From Candidatus Zipacnadia bacterium (GTDB taxonomy: Bacteria; Armatimonadota; Zipacnadia; Zipacnadales; UBA5352): a stretch of DNA of 64,000 bases. Positions 32,243-40,699 of the stretch are shown in pieces. The stretch covers positions 1 to 64,000 of the forward strand of contig JALGSU010000008.1 in assembly GCA_029821735.1 (NCBI GenBank). The letters are read 5' to 3'. Each line of letters starts with the position of its first letter. The stretch's first letter is position 1. A program made the translations under genes and the position numbers. The notes beneath the pieces are model-generated. The model saw only the letters and a program-made list of their open reading frames with translations. It did no database searches and had not been told where the DNA came from.

Positions 32243-33964
32243 ATGGCAGAGGCAATTCGACTTGGTACCCAGAACACCGGCGGCGCCGCAGTGCCCGTAA
32301 TCGGCGTATGCGCCACCGGGGACCCACGCATTGACCAGGAGTCGCGCGATCGCGCCGTCAACATCATCGAGATGACCGCCGCCATTCTGGCCGAGCGAGT
32401 GGCGACACCGGACGGCTCAGCGGTCCCGGTGGTGTGGAGCGACGTATTGGTGGATGGTGAGCCACAGGCCGACATTGTGGCCCGGCAGTTCAAGGACGCC
32501 GGCGTGAACGTGATCGTCTGCGTACCCGACACGTGGGCATTCCCACAACTTTCGCTGATCTCACTGATCCAGCAGTTCCCCGAGGACACGCCACTGAACC
32601 TCACGTGCGGCAACTCCGGTCCGAAGCCAGGCGTCGTCTTCGTGCACGCCGCCAGTGGCGCGATCTCGCAGTACGGTCGACTGGTGCACATCAATGTGGG
32701 CACCTGGCCCGACACAGGCCAAAACCCGGTGATGACCGACGGCACCGCCGATGCGCTGGTCGACTGGGCACACGCCGCAGTGACGAAGCAGGCGATGAAG
32801 GGGCGACGTGTCGTCGTCTTTGGGCATGACTCCATGGGTATGGAGACCGCGCTCGCACACGTGATCGCGACGCGGAAGATCCTTGGCCTCGAAATCACGC
32901 GGCTGGATATGAAGCTGCTGTGCGACATGGTCAACAAAGAGGCGTGGGACGCCGAGGAACTGAAGGCCCTGCGCGCGTGGGTCGAGCAGAGCATCGGAGA
33001 CCGCCTGGAGCTTGGCGATGACGCCGACAGCGCGCGCTTCAACCAGAGCCTCGGGATGTACCTGATCGCCCGCGACCTGATGGCGGACGTCAATGCCATC
33101 GGCGGCGGATTCATGAGCCAGCTTGAGTGGGGCTCGGATCCGCGCGGGCTGCCGATGCCGGTCGCGGACGCGATGGAGTCGCTCTTCAACTCGAGCTTCG
33201 ACCACAATGGCCGCAAGCAGCCGATGCCCTTTGCCACCGAGGCGGACGTGCAGGGCCTGCTGACGATGCTGGCCTTCACCGGCCTGACTGCCGGCAACCC
33301 ACCGCTGTTCATGGACTTCCGCAAAGTGTGGGAGCCGTGGGAGATCGGGCGTCTGGCCGAGGAACTGGGGCTGGGCGACGCAGAGCCGGAGGCCCTCTGG
33401 CGCACGCGCGGCTTCGTGGATGGCGACAACTCTGGCAGCGCGTCCTTCGACTGGGCTGGCATGCCCGGCACGAGTCCGGAGGAGTTGATGGCGGGGGTGA
33501 GTATGCCCCTGGCGGACGATGGCTACTTCCCCGGCGGCGGGAATTCGGTGACTTTCGTCTCACCCGGTGGGATTGAGGGCATCGCGGGGCGGATGTGCTA
33601 CAGCGCGCTGACGAACACGTTCTCGATGATCTGGGACGAGGCCAGCACCGTCGAGCTGCCACAGAAGCTTGCGGACGCGGTCTGCGACACTTCGAACGCC
33701 ACCTGGCCGCACACATTCGTGACCCCGAAGAACGCGACGATGGGCGAGTACAAGCAATTTGCGCCGGCCAATCACTTCCACATGACGTGGGATCTCAGCG
33801 CGGCGCGTCTCGAATACTGGATGGACCTGACCAATGTACTCAGCGCCACGCCGTGGCAGGCGCGGCCAGCGTATGTCGAAGGCGTCGACCGGCCGATGCC
33901 TCTGCTCTACGTCATGAACGGCGGCGAAGCCGCGACGAAGCTCGAACTCGCGAAGCGCATGTAG
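32243..33964 (+). CDS. L-fucose isomerase family protein
   Basis: A 573-residue protein of the FucI family (L-fucose/D-arabinose isomerases, about 590 residues). It begins VIGVCATGDPRIDQESRDR, has the Rossmann-like N-terminal domains (VIVCVPDTWAFPQLS, LNLTCGNSGPKPGV) and the later ANHFHMTWDL with the histidine expected among the metal ligands. FucI enzymes convert aldoses to ketoses using Mn2+. The exact sugar is unknown. The ATG has GGGGAG upstream. It is followed after 75 bases by the gamma-glutamyltransferase-like gene. The region upstream (32146-32242) shows no obvious regulator site. Confidence 0.85.
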   Translation: MAEAIRLGTQNTGGAAVPVIGVCATGDPRIDQESRDRAVNIIEMTAAILAERVATPDGSAVPVVWSDVLVDGEPQADIVARQFKDAGVNVIVCVPDTWAFPQLSLISLIQQFPEDTPLNLTCGNSGPKPGVVFVHAASGAISQYGRLVHINVGTWPDTGQNPVMTDGTADALVDWAHAAVTKQAMKGRRVVVFGHDSMGMETALAHVIATRKILGLEITRLDMKLLCDMVNKEAWDAEELKALRAWVEQSIGDRLELGDDADSARFNQSLGMYLIARDLMADVNAIGGGFMSQLEWGSDPRGLPMPVADAMESLFNSSFDHNGRKQPMPFATEADVQGLLTMLAFTGLTAGNPPLFMDFRKVWEPWEIGRLAEELGLGDAEPEALWRTRGFVDGDNSGSASFDWAGMPGTSPEELMAGVSMPLADDGYFPGGGNSVTFVSPGGIEGIAGRMCYSALTNTFSMIWDEASTVELPQKLADAVCDTSNATWPHTFVTPKNATMGEYKQFAPANHFHMTWDLSAARLEYWMDLTNVLSATPWQARPAYVEGVDRPMPLLYVMNGGEAATKLELAKRM

Positions 33965-34039
33965 AGTCGCGAATCAGGATCACGGGAGGAGCCGGTCCCG
34001 CTGGGCCGGCTCCTCTTTGCACATCAGGAGGGGTATCTC

Positions 34040-35656
34040 ATGACCGAAGGGACAGAGGTCACATCAGCGACAGGAGCAATCGCTGCGCAGCCAGCCGAGG
34101 CCGCGCGCATAGGTGCGCGAATGATGGAGATCGGCGGCAACGCGTTTGACGCCGCTGCGGCATCGGCCCTGGCATCGTGCTTGCTGCAGCCGCAATCCAC
34201 CGGGATCACCGGATATGTGTTGTGCGCTGTGGTACGCGATGGAAAGACAGGCGAGATTCTCTCAGTCGACTCAAACTCAGTGGCGCCAGCCGCTGCCCGC
34301 GAGGACATGTACGAGATTCTGCCCGCCTCAGGCGATTCCCGGGACCTGAACTCGCGCGAATACGAGTGTTCGGTCAAGGGCGATGCCAACGTGTTCGGTC
34401 CACTCGCGGTGGGCGTTCCCGGGATGGGCGCGGGTATCGGGATCCTGTGGGAGCGGTGGGGGAGACTCAAGTGGGAAGATATCGTGGCCCCAACGCAGGC
34501 GCTGCTGGCCGACGGTATCCCGTTCGCCAGCGCCGCCAGCGCGGTCAAGAGTCTCGAGCATGTTGTCCGCAAGTACCCATCGACGAGCGCGCAGCTTCTC
34601 GTGGATGGTCGCCTGCCTGAACCTGAGGACATCATGCGGCGACCGGGGCTCGAGGCAACACTCGAGCGGATCGCTTCGGCTGGCTGGCGCGATATCTATG
34701 ACGGCGAACTGGCCGGGCGTATCGTTGACTTCGTGCAGAAGCCGGGTGGCATCCTCACCCGCGAGGACATGGCTTCGTTCGAGCCACGGGTGACGCCGAC
34801 GGTCATGACGAGTTACCGGGGCGCTGCAGTACATGGCCCGATTCTGCCCAACGGCACGCTGACGACACTGCAGATCCTGAACATGCTGGAGTGCTTTGAC
34901 CCGCCGGACGACACCGATGTGTATTATTGGCACCGACTGGCTGAGGTGCTTAAACTTGCCTGGCGCGATCGGCTGACGTATGTCACAGACCCGGACTTTG
35001 CGGACGTGCCGGTCGAGCGACTGCTGTCGAAGGAGTATGCCGCAGGCCGGACTGAGCGAATCCGCCAGTATCCCGATTGGGTCGATGACCTGCCCGCGCA
35101 GTTCCCGATGGGCTACGCGCACGGCACGCTGCATCTTTCGAGCGCGGATGCCGAGGGCAACGTTGTCAGCGCGACAATCACGCAGGGCATGGCTTTTGGG
35201 GCATGTTTTGTGGCCGGCGACACTGGGCTGATCCTCAGCCACGGCATGTGCCGGTTTGACCCGCGACCGGGGAGGATGAACTCGGTCGCCCCCGGCAAGC
35301 GCCCGCTCAACAACACTGGCACCATGTTGATCGAGACGCCGGACCGGTGGATCGCCACCGGCCTGCCCGGCGGGCGAAAGATCATCAACGTCATGGCGCG
35401 CGTCGCCCAGCAGTTCATCGACGCCGGCGCTTCACCGCTCGAGGCTGCGGAAGCCGCTCGCATGCACGTCGAAGCAACCGAGCCCCTGCAGCTGACAAGC
35501 AGCGCGCCAGCTGGGATCGCCGACGCGCTGCGTGATATGGGTCACCAGGTCGAGGAGGTCGGCGGAATCGCCGGCGCCACTCACTCGGCCGAACTGACGA
35601 AAGCTGACCGCGTCGTCCGCGCAGGCGGCAATCACTGGGCCGCGGGCGTGGACTGA
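34040..35656 (+). CDS. gamma-glutamyltransferase-like Ntn hydrolase
   Basis: This 538-residue protein matches the GGT fold: AAQPAEAARIGARMMEIGGNAFDAAAA near the N-terminus in pieces (for example GGNAFDAAAASALAS), then the autocleavage site region HGTLHLSSADAEGN, where the Thr in GTLH is the expected nucleophile. SVAPGKRPLNNTGT holds the conserved PxxRPxxxxxT-type loop. No signal peptide is present, so it probably acts in the cytosol, unlike periplasmic GGT. It may act on gamma-glutamyl or related amides. The ATG has AGGAGG upstream. The next gene on the minus strand ends 11 bases after it. Confidence 0.85.
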   Translation: MTEGTEVTSATGAIAAQPAEAARIGARMMEIGGNAFDAAAASALASCLLQPQSTGITGYVLCAVVRDGKTGEILSVDSNSVAPAAAREDMYEILPASGDSRDLNSREYECSVKGDANVFGPLAVGVPGMGAGIGILWERWGRLKWEDIVAPTQALLADGIPFASAASAVKSLEHVVRKYPSTSAQLLVDGRLPEPEDIMRRPGLEATLERIASAGWRDIYDGELAGRIVDFVQKPGGILTREDMASFEPRVTPTVMTSYRGAAVHGPILPNGTLTTLQILNMLECFDPPDDTDVYYWHRLAEVLKLAWRDRLTYVTDPDFADVPVERLLSKEYAAGRTERIRQYPDWVDDLPAQFPMGYAHGTLHLSSADAEGNVVSATITQGMAFGACFVAGDTGLILSHGMCRFDPRPGRMNSVAPGKRPLNNTGTMLIETPDRWIATGLPGGRKIINVMARVAQQFIDAGASPLEAAEAARMHVEATEPLQLTSSAPAGIADALRDMGHQVEEVGGIAGATHSAELTKADRVVRAGGNHWAAGVD

Positions 35657-35667
35657 GCAGCTTGGAC

Positions 35668-36273
35668 TTACCGCGGGCCGCCGAGTGTCCACGTCCCGTC
35701 GCCATTATCTGTGGCTTTGATCGGCGTGTCACCGGACATCGCCTCGGTGATCGCTGTGGCGGCAAGCACTGTCACGCGCAGGTCCTCGGGCGCGATGGCC
35801 GCCGCGTGGGGCGTGAGGTCGTCGTACGCGAGCACATGCACCACGTCGTCGCCACCATGCCACATGCATACAGTGATCGGCGTGTCGGTGCGCAGTATCT
35901 CCAAGCCATCGTAGGTAACGCTCGTACCCTCCTGCATGTAAACGAACTCGGTGGGCTGGCGGTCCCCGACGCAAGCAAGCGTGCCATTGGTCTGCAGGGT
36001 CAGGCCGCCCAACTCAGTGGGCTCGCCGCCCGTGGTCAGCATGAAGCGAGCGCCTTCGACCTCGAACGCGACACCCCGTGCGTCATCAGACAGATCGACT
36101 GACGTGGGTTCAGGGCGATCTATTTCCAGTACCTCGGGCGGGTTCTCCAACCAGACTTCGGCATCGTCATACCACACCCGCCCGGTGTCATGGAAGGTGC
36201 AGGCCATGGAGACCTGTTCCGCGCCCTCGGGAGCGATGCCCTCCACCTCAATCTTCTCCCAGTCAGTTGGCAT
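35668..36273 (-). CDS. detached C-terminal carbohydrate-binding-like segment of the heparinase gene
   Basis: This 201-residue ORF begins with TDWEKIEVEGIAPEGA and has GRVWYDDAEVWLEN, the second half of a carbohydrate-binding module of the CBM_4_9 type whose first half ends the 36263-38437 ORF. A further beta-rich domain follows (FEVEGARFML, DDVVHVLAYDD). Its ATG lies 11 bases before the upstream stop. About 15 residues typical of the middle of such modules are missing and the frame changes, so it looks like a deletion that split one large protein. It could still be translated by coupling. Function as a separate protein is doubtful. Confidence 0.65.
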   Translation of the reverse strand: MPTDWEKIEVEGIAPEGAEQVSMACTFHDTGRVWYDDAEVWLENPPEVLEIDRPEPTSVDLSDDARGVAFEVEGARFMLTTGGEPTELGGLTLQTNGTLACVGDRQPTEFVYMQEGTSVTYDGLEILRTDTPITVCMWHGGDDVVHVLAYDDLTPHAAAIAPEDLRVTVLAATAITEAMSGDTPIKATDNGDGTWTLGGPR

Positions 36274-38437
36274 CTGAGAGCCAGATGACTCCGACGCCCT
36301 TGGCAGCGCCCTCGGTCTTCATCCAGGCGGAGACTTTCACTCTGTCGCCAGCCGTGACCGGGAACTTCTCGGAGTAGTAGTAGCCGCTGCCGTCGATGCG
36401 GCCGGATGACTCGCCGTTGCGCTTTACGTCGGTGTCGATGATGTGGTTGGGGGCGTCCTGGTTAGCTCGAATCCGCCAGCCCTTGTATGAGCGCTCGAAG
36501 CCCGGGTTGGCGAGGAGCCCTTCGCGGTGGTAGTTGCGCGGGTACATGAGAGTGAGGAAATTGGCCTCGGTCTGGGGTTCAGTGTTGACTGTTATGAACT
36601 CGCCATACTCCTCGGCGCCGGGGTAAGTCTGTGCGGAGGTGGTGATGGGTACCGAACCTGCGAACGCACACTCGAGCTGTGCAGCCGAGCCCTGGATGTT
36701 CCACCGGTTCTCAGCGACGAACTCCGAGGTCGCGCGGGCATCAAGTTGCAGGCCCAGATGGTAGGTGTGCGGCTCCGGTGTCCGGACGCGATCGAGCATC
36801 ACGTAAATCCAGGGCTTGAGGTAGATGATCCGGCGCGTGAAGTCCTCGACAACCGTCGTCTGATCGTCGTTGTAGGCCGCCGCCGCCTGCCCCTGGATAT
36901 AGTCCAGCACGGGTGACGTGAAGAACTGCTCGATGCGACCGCCAGTGCGGTGGATCTGATCGTGCCCAAGCTCGGGATGGACTTCGCTCGCGAGATACTC
37001 GTCAGTGATGTCGAGCACCAGCGAGGAGTGGCCGCTCGTGCCCTGTGTATACTTGGTTTTGATGGGGATGAAGCGATGGCGGTAGCCACGGTCAGCGATC
37101 AGGAACTCGCCCAGATAGCTGAGTTGGAAGTTGTTGTGGTCATAGTGGTTGTGGCCGATGTTCTCGGTCGGAGGCCCGGATTTGAACGCCAGGTATGGCG
37201 TGTGCGGATCAAGCCCGGCACGCAGAGATGCATAGCCGATGTCCACGAAAGCCTGTGATGCCGCGAACTCCGGCGGCTGGGGATCGAGCTTGTCTTCCTG
37301 GAAGCGGATGAAACGATAGAGCGTGTCGACATCCAGATGCCTCGCCTGCTGCAGGTACCAGGCCGCCGCCTGCGACCCGCGATGGGCCAGGATGGCCATG
37401 GTCTCAGGATAGCCCGCCGTGGGGCCACCGTCTGAGAAGTTGGGCATGACGCGCCCGTCAGGAGTGAGCTGCGAGATGCAGTACTCATCCATCGTCGCGA
37501 GGAACGGATGGTCGAAGAGCTCGTTGTCAACGTGCGCCACCGTAACCGCATCCAGCACATTCGCGAAGCTGTCGAGTAGATACGTGCCGTAGCCGGGTCC
37601 CTCGAAGGCGCCGCCGTCCGCACCACTCAGCGCGAATGAGTGCGCGGTCTTCTCGAGAGCGGCCTGCAGCCATTCGCCGGCGCGTGGCTCTTCAGGCCGG
37701 ATCGCTATCGCTGCGCACGCCACCCCGCTGGTGATGACCGCGAAGCCGTTGGTGGCCGCCGGGTAGCGATCGACGTCTTCGAGCGATGGCAGGATCCCTT
37801 TGCTGACGATCGCTTCGCGTATGGTGATCCGCTCGTCTTCGCTGAGCATGTCGTAGCACCAGTCGTAGAACAGACCCACGCACTTGGTGCAGTGCCCAGT
37901 GTCGAGGCATGCTTTGATCGATCCTGCGGTGTAACTGGGATCAGTCCATTGATCCCAGTTAGTCAGGTGCATGACAATCGTCTTCGCCCGATCGGCGTAC
38001 TTGCGCTCCCCGGTCACTACATACGCGAAGCTCAGGTACTTGATGCGCGTGGTGATTGAGTCGGCGCGCTCCTGGAACATGGCCGTCCACGGCGGGTAGG
38101 ACGGACGCTCATCGTGAGGCGGCGGATTCTCATCAGAGAGCGTGTATTCCCAGAACAGGGATTCCTTGCCGGGCTTTTCAGGGATCGTCACCTCGTAGTG
38201 GAATGGCTCCGCCACGAGGAAGCGATCGGCCTGGTCCTTGATGGCAACCCACGCCTGGCCGGTTGAGAAGCCGAAGCGGTTCTTCTCCATGTTGGCAGTG
38301 TTTGCTTTGATCGAGGACACAGTCTCTGCCGAAAGAAGCAGACAAGGGTGCTGCATCAACCCCGACATGTTGCTCTGGGCCACTACAGGCATGGCAGTCA
38401 CTCCCAGCACGATGAGGGCGATGAAGATCAGTTTCAT
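36263..38437 (-). CDS. heparinase II/III family protein (truncated at C-terminus)
   Basis: A 724-residue secreted protein with a signal peptide (MKLIFIALIVLGVTAMPVVAQ in two parts). The N-terminal alpha-helical region (about 60-360: YLSFAYVVTGERKYADRA, NWDQW, GLFYDWCYD, GADGGAFEGPGYGTYL) and central beta-sheet region (GHNHYDHNNFQLSYLGEFL; TSGHSSLVLD) match alginate/heparin lyases, which cleave uronic-acid polysaccharides by beta-elimination. A carbohydrate-binding module begins near residue 650 (LLANPGFERSYKGW) but ends abruptly at a stop in its middle. The ATG at 38437 has GAGAGGTGG upstream. The precise substrate is unknown. Confidence 0.88.
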   Translation of the reverse strand: MKLIFIALIVLGVTAMPVVAQSNMSGLMQHPCLLLSAETVSSIKANTANMEKNRFGFSTGQAWVAIKDQADRFLVAEPFHYEVTIPEKPGKESLFWEYTLSDENPPPHDERPSYPPWTAMFQERADSITTRIKYLSFAYVVTGERKYADRAKTIVMHLTNWDQWTDPSYTAGSIKACLDTGHCTKCVGLFYDWCYDMLSEDERITIREAIVSKGILPSLEDVDRYPAATNGFAVITSGVACAAIAIRPEEPRAGEWLQAALEKTAHSFALSGADGGAFEGPGYGTYLLDSFANVLDAVTVAHVDNELFDHPFLATMDEYCISQLTPDGRVMPNFSDGGPTAGYPETMAILAHRGSQAAAWYLQQARHLDVDTLYRFIRFQEDKLDPQPPEFAASQAFVDIGYASLRAGLDPHTPYLAFKSGPPTENIGHNHYDHNNFQLSYLGEFLIADRGYRHRFIPIKTKYTQGTSGHSSLVLDITDEYLASEVHPELGHDQIHRTGGRIEQFFTSPVLDYIQGQAAAAYNDDQTTVVEDFTRRIIYLKPWIYVMLDRVRTPEPHTYHLGLQLDARATSEFVAENRWNIQGSAAQLECAFAGSVPITTSAQTYPGAEEYGEFITVNTEPQTEANFLTLMYPRNYHREGLLANPGFERSYKGWRIRANQDAPNHIIDTDVKRNGESSGRIDGSGYYYSEKFPVTAGDRVKVSAWMKTEGAAKGVGVIWLSDAN

Positions 38438-38490
38438 GGTGAAAGCCACCTCTCGCGACATGATTGCGGCGCCATTCCCAGAATACAGAT

Positions 38491-38520
38491 CGGGGCGTCG
38501 CCGCAATGGCCGACGCCCCG
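38491..38520 (-). terminator. hairpin after the aldo/keto reductase gene
   Basis: A perfect 10-bp stem (CGGGGCGTCG with CGACGCCCCG) with a 10-base loop lies 27 bases after the minus-strand aldo/keto reductase stop codon. No T-run follows on either strand, so termination is plausible but not sure. Confidence 0.5.
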
Positions 38521-38547
38521 CGGGTGATGGCGCTCAGTGAAAGGCAG

Positions 38548-39579
38548 TCAGCGCTTGCGCCATTCGTCCTCCGTCTGGATCATGGAGCGCAGACGAGCGT
38601 AGACGTTGCCATCGAAGAAATCGCTCACATGCTTCCCCGGCGGGACAATTTCGTCCACAGCGGCGAGTTCCTCGGCAGTCAGCTCAATGTCCAGTGACCG
38701 CAACGCGGACGCCAGGTGCTCCTCGGTGCGCGGGCCAATGATGACCGAGGAGATGCCCGGTCGCGTGAGCAGCCAGGCGTGCGCGAACTCGGCCAGAGGC
38801 ACGCCACGTGCTTCGGCGAGCTTGATATACTCCTCGACCGCGTCCATTGCCGCATGCGTGTACCGGCTGTTCGTGTCGATGTCGGCTTTCGCGAAACGCC
38901 CGCCCTCGTGAGGCGGCTGGCCCTTGCGGTAGCGTCCGGAGAGCATGCCATAGGCAAGCGGTCCCCACGGGCAGATGCCGATGCCCTGGCGCATGCACAT
39001 CCACACCAGTTCGGTCTCAATACCACGGTCGAGCATCTGGTAGGGCGGCTGCTCAGCGACGAAGCGGGGCAGGCCATGCGCGTCGGCGAGGGCGAGCCCT
39101 TCCATGATCAGCGTAGGCGGCCACTTGGAGGTGCCTACATACAGGATTTTGCCCTGCTTGACGAGGACGTCGAGCGTGTCGAGGATCTCGTCCATGGGAG
39201 TTGTGAGGTCGACTATATGCAGGTAGAACAGGTCGATGCGGTCAGTCTGCAGCCGCGCGAGGCTGTCTTCGACCGCGCGGGTGAGGTGGTAGCGACTGGC
39301 GCCATGATCATTCTGACCCTCGCCCATACCGGCGACCGCTTTGGTGGCCAGGACAATGTCATCGCGATGACCATTCGCCACCAGCGCCCGGCCGGTGATC
39401 TCCTCCGAGACCCCGCGCCCGTACACGTTGGCGGTGTCGATGAAGTTGATGCCTGCGTCGATGGCCTGCTCGATGATGCGAGCTGATGTCGGTTCGTCTG
39501 TGCTGCCGCCGAAGTTCATGGTGCCCAGACACAGCTCGGAGACTCGCGTTCCTGTTCGGCCCAGTTGGCGGTACTGCAT
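38548..39579 (-). CDS. aldo/keto reductase
   Basis: A 343-residue NADPH-dependent (beta/alpha)8 reductase. It starts QYRQLGRTGTRVSELCLGTM, with the catalytic tetrad visible: Asp and Tyr in NFIDTANVYGRG, Lys in VLATKAVA and His in LFYLHIVD. NADP-binding features at the C-terminus (SSVIIGPRTEEHLASAL) are present. It resembles the Tas/YajO-like subfamily that acts on sugars or aldehydes. The substrate is unknown. The ATG has AGGGAG upstream. It is co-directional with the heparinase gene but separated from it by a hairpin. Confidence 0.92.
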   Translation of the reverse strand: MQYRQLGRTGTRVSELCLGTMNFGGSTDEPTSARIIEQAIDAGINFIDTANVYGRGVSEEITGRALVANGHRDDIVLATKAVAGMGEGQNDHGASRYHLTRAVEDSLARLQTDRIDLFYLHIVDLTTPMDEILDTLDVLVKQGKILYVGTSKWPPTLIMEGLALADAHGLPRFVAEQPPYQMLDRGIETELVWMCMRQGIGICPWGPLAYGMLSGRYRKGQPPHEGGRFAKADIDTNSRYTHAAMDAVEEYIKLAEARGVPLAEFAHAWLLTRPGISSVIIGPRTEEHLASALRSLDIELTAEELAAVDEIVPPGKHVSDFFDGNVYARLRSMIQTEDEWRKR

Positions 39580-39726
39580 GCTTGTCTCAACTCCCTGCGC
39601 GTTTTGATCCAGCGCTTACCTATTCGACATCGCGAGCCCCTACGCCTTCTGGATCGTGGTGAGAGGTGATCTGCACTAGCGTCGCGAAAGGACCGCCAGC
39701 CTGACGGAAAGCAAGGGGGATACGTG

Positions 39727-40695
39727 ATGGAGACGATCAGACGCGAGCCCGGTAAGGCCCTCAGTCTGGGCTCCTTCGACGTGGTGGTCTGCGGAGGGGG
39801 GCTCAGCGGATGGGCAGCTGCAGTGACACTGGCGCGCCTGGGACATGAGGTCCTTCTGGCCGCCGAGCATACGGCGCTTGGCTGGGAGATATGGGGGGCG
39901 CTTTCGGTGTGGCTTGAGAGCGACGCGGACCCGCCCGATATGCTCAATGAGCTGTTAGACGGCCTCTCGCCTGTGAACGCCGTGGCAACCGGTGTATTCG
40001 ACCCGGTTGCTACAGAGGTGTATCTCGATCGGCTTGCGAGCGAGGCCGGGGTCAAGTTGCTCCTGCAGGTCTGCTGCCAGGCAGGTGATCCAGGCCAAGT
40101 GCTTGTCAACGGCAAGTGGGGTCTGATGGCGGCTCAAACGAGAGTCATCGTGGACGCTACGCCAACGGGCACGGTAGCAGCCAGCGCAGGCGCGAAGATC
40201 GTGGCTCGAGAGACCAACGAACTGCCGCTGCGCCGCGCGTTGATGGTCCGAGCCGATCTCGACGATGACGCGCAGTTCGCAGTCCCAGCAGAATTCCCAG
40301 TGAGTGATAGCACCGTCACCGCTCGCAGAGGACGCTGGGAAGGCGACGTAATCATCGAGGCGGCACTGACGCTGCCTACATCAGACCCCTCGCGTTTCGA
40401 GATGGACTCCAGGCGCGCTCTCACTGAGATCGGTGCCTACTTACGCACTGAAGTGCCGGCATTCGCTGCCTGCAGCTTCGTGCAAGTCGGTCACGACGCG
40501 GTCCTCCCACGTGATGCCGTGTGCATTGGCACCCCGGGCGAGCCGCTTGTGCCAGAAGCAGTCGAGGGACTCGCGCTCGCATCGCCGGTAGCCGATATTG
40601 GCGATCTCAGCGCGGTAGCATGCCAGAGGCCGGGCGCCGCCATCGCGGTCGGCCTGTCAGCGGGGAAACAGACCGTCAAAATCCTGGAGGGCTGA
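39727..40695 (+). CDS. short FAD-dependent oxidoreductase-like protein
   Basis: This 322-residue protein carries an FAD-binding Rossmann fold with VVVCGGGLSGWAAAVTLARL and the acidic end LLAAEHTALGWE, plus a C-terminal ADIGDLSAVACQRPGAAIAVG that resembles the family second FAD motif. It resembles the FAD_oxidored family but is shorter than most (450 or more), lacking much of the substrate domain. The ATG at 39727 has AAGGGGG upstream. It is followed after 4 bases by the larger FAD/HEAT gene, so the two may act as partners or as a split flavoprotein system. Confidence 0.7.
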   Translation: METIRREPGKALSLGSFDVVVCGGGLSGWAAAVTLARLGHEVLLAAEHTALGWEIWGALSVWLESDADPPDMLNELLDGLSPVNAVATGVFDPVATEVYLDRLASEAGVKLLLQVCCQAGDPGQVLVNGKWGLMAAQTRVIVDATPTGTVAASAGAKIVARETNELPLRRALMVRADLDDDAQFAVPAEFPVSDSTVTARRGRWEGDVIIEAALTLPTSDPSRFEMDSRRALTEIGAYLRTEVPAFAACSFVQVGHDAVLPRDAVCIGTPGEPLVPEAVEGLALASPVADIGDLSAVACQRPGAAIAVGLSAGKQTVKILEG

Positions 40696-40699
40696 GAAC

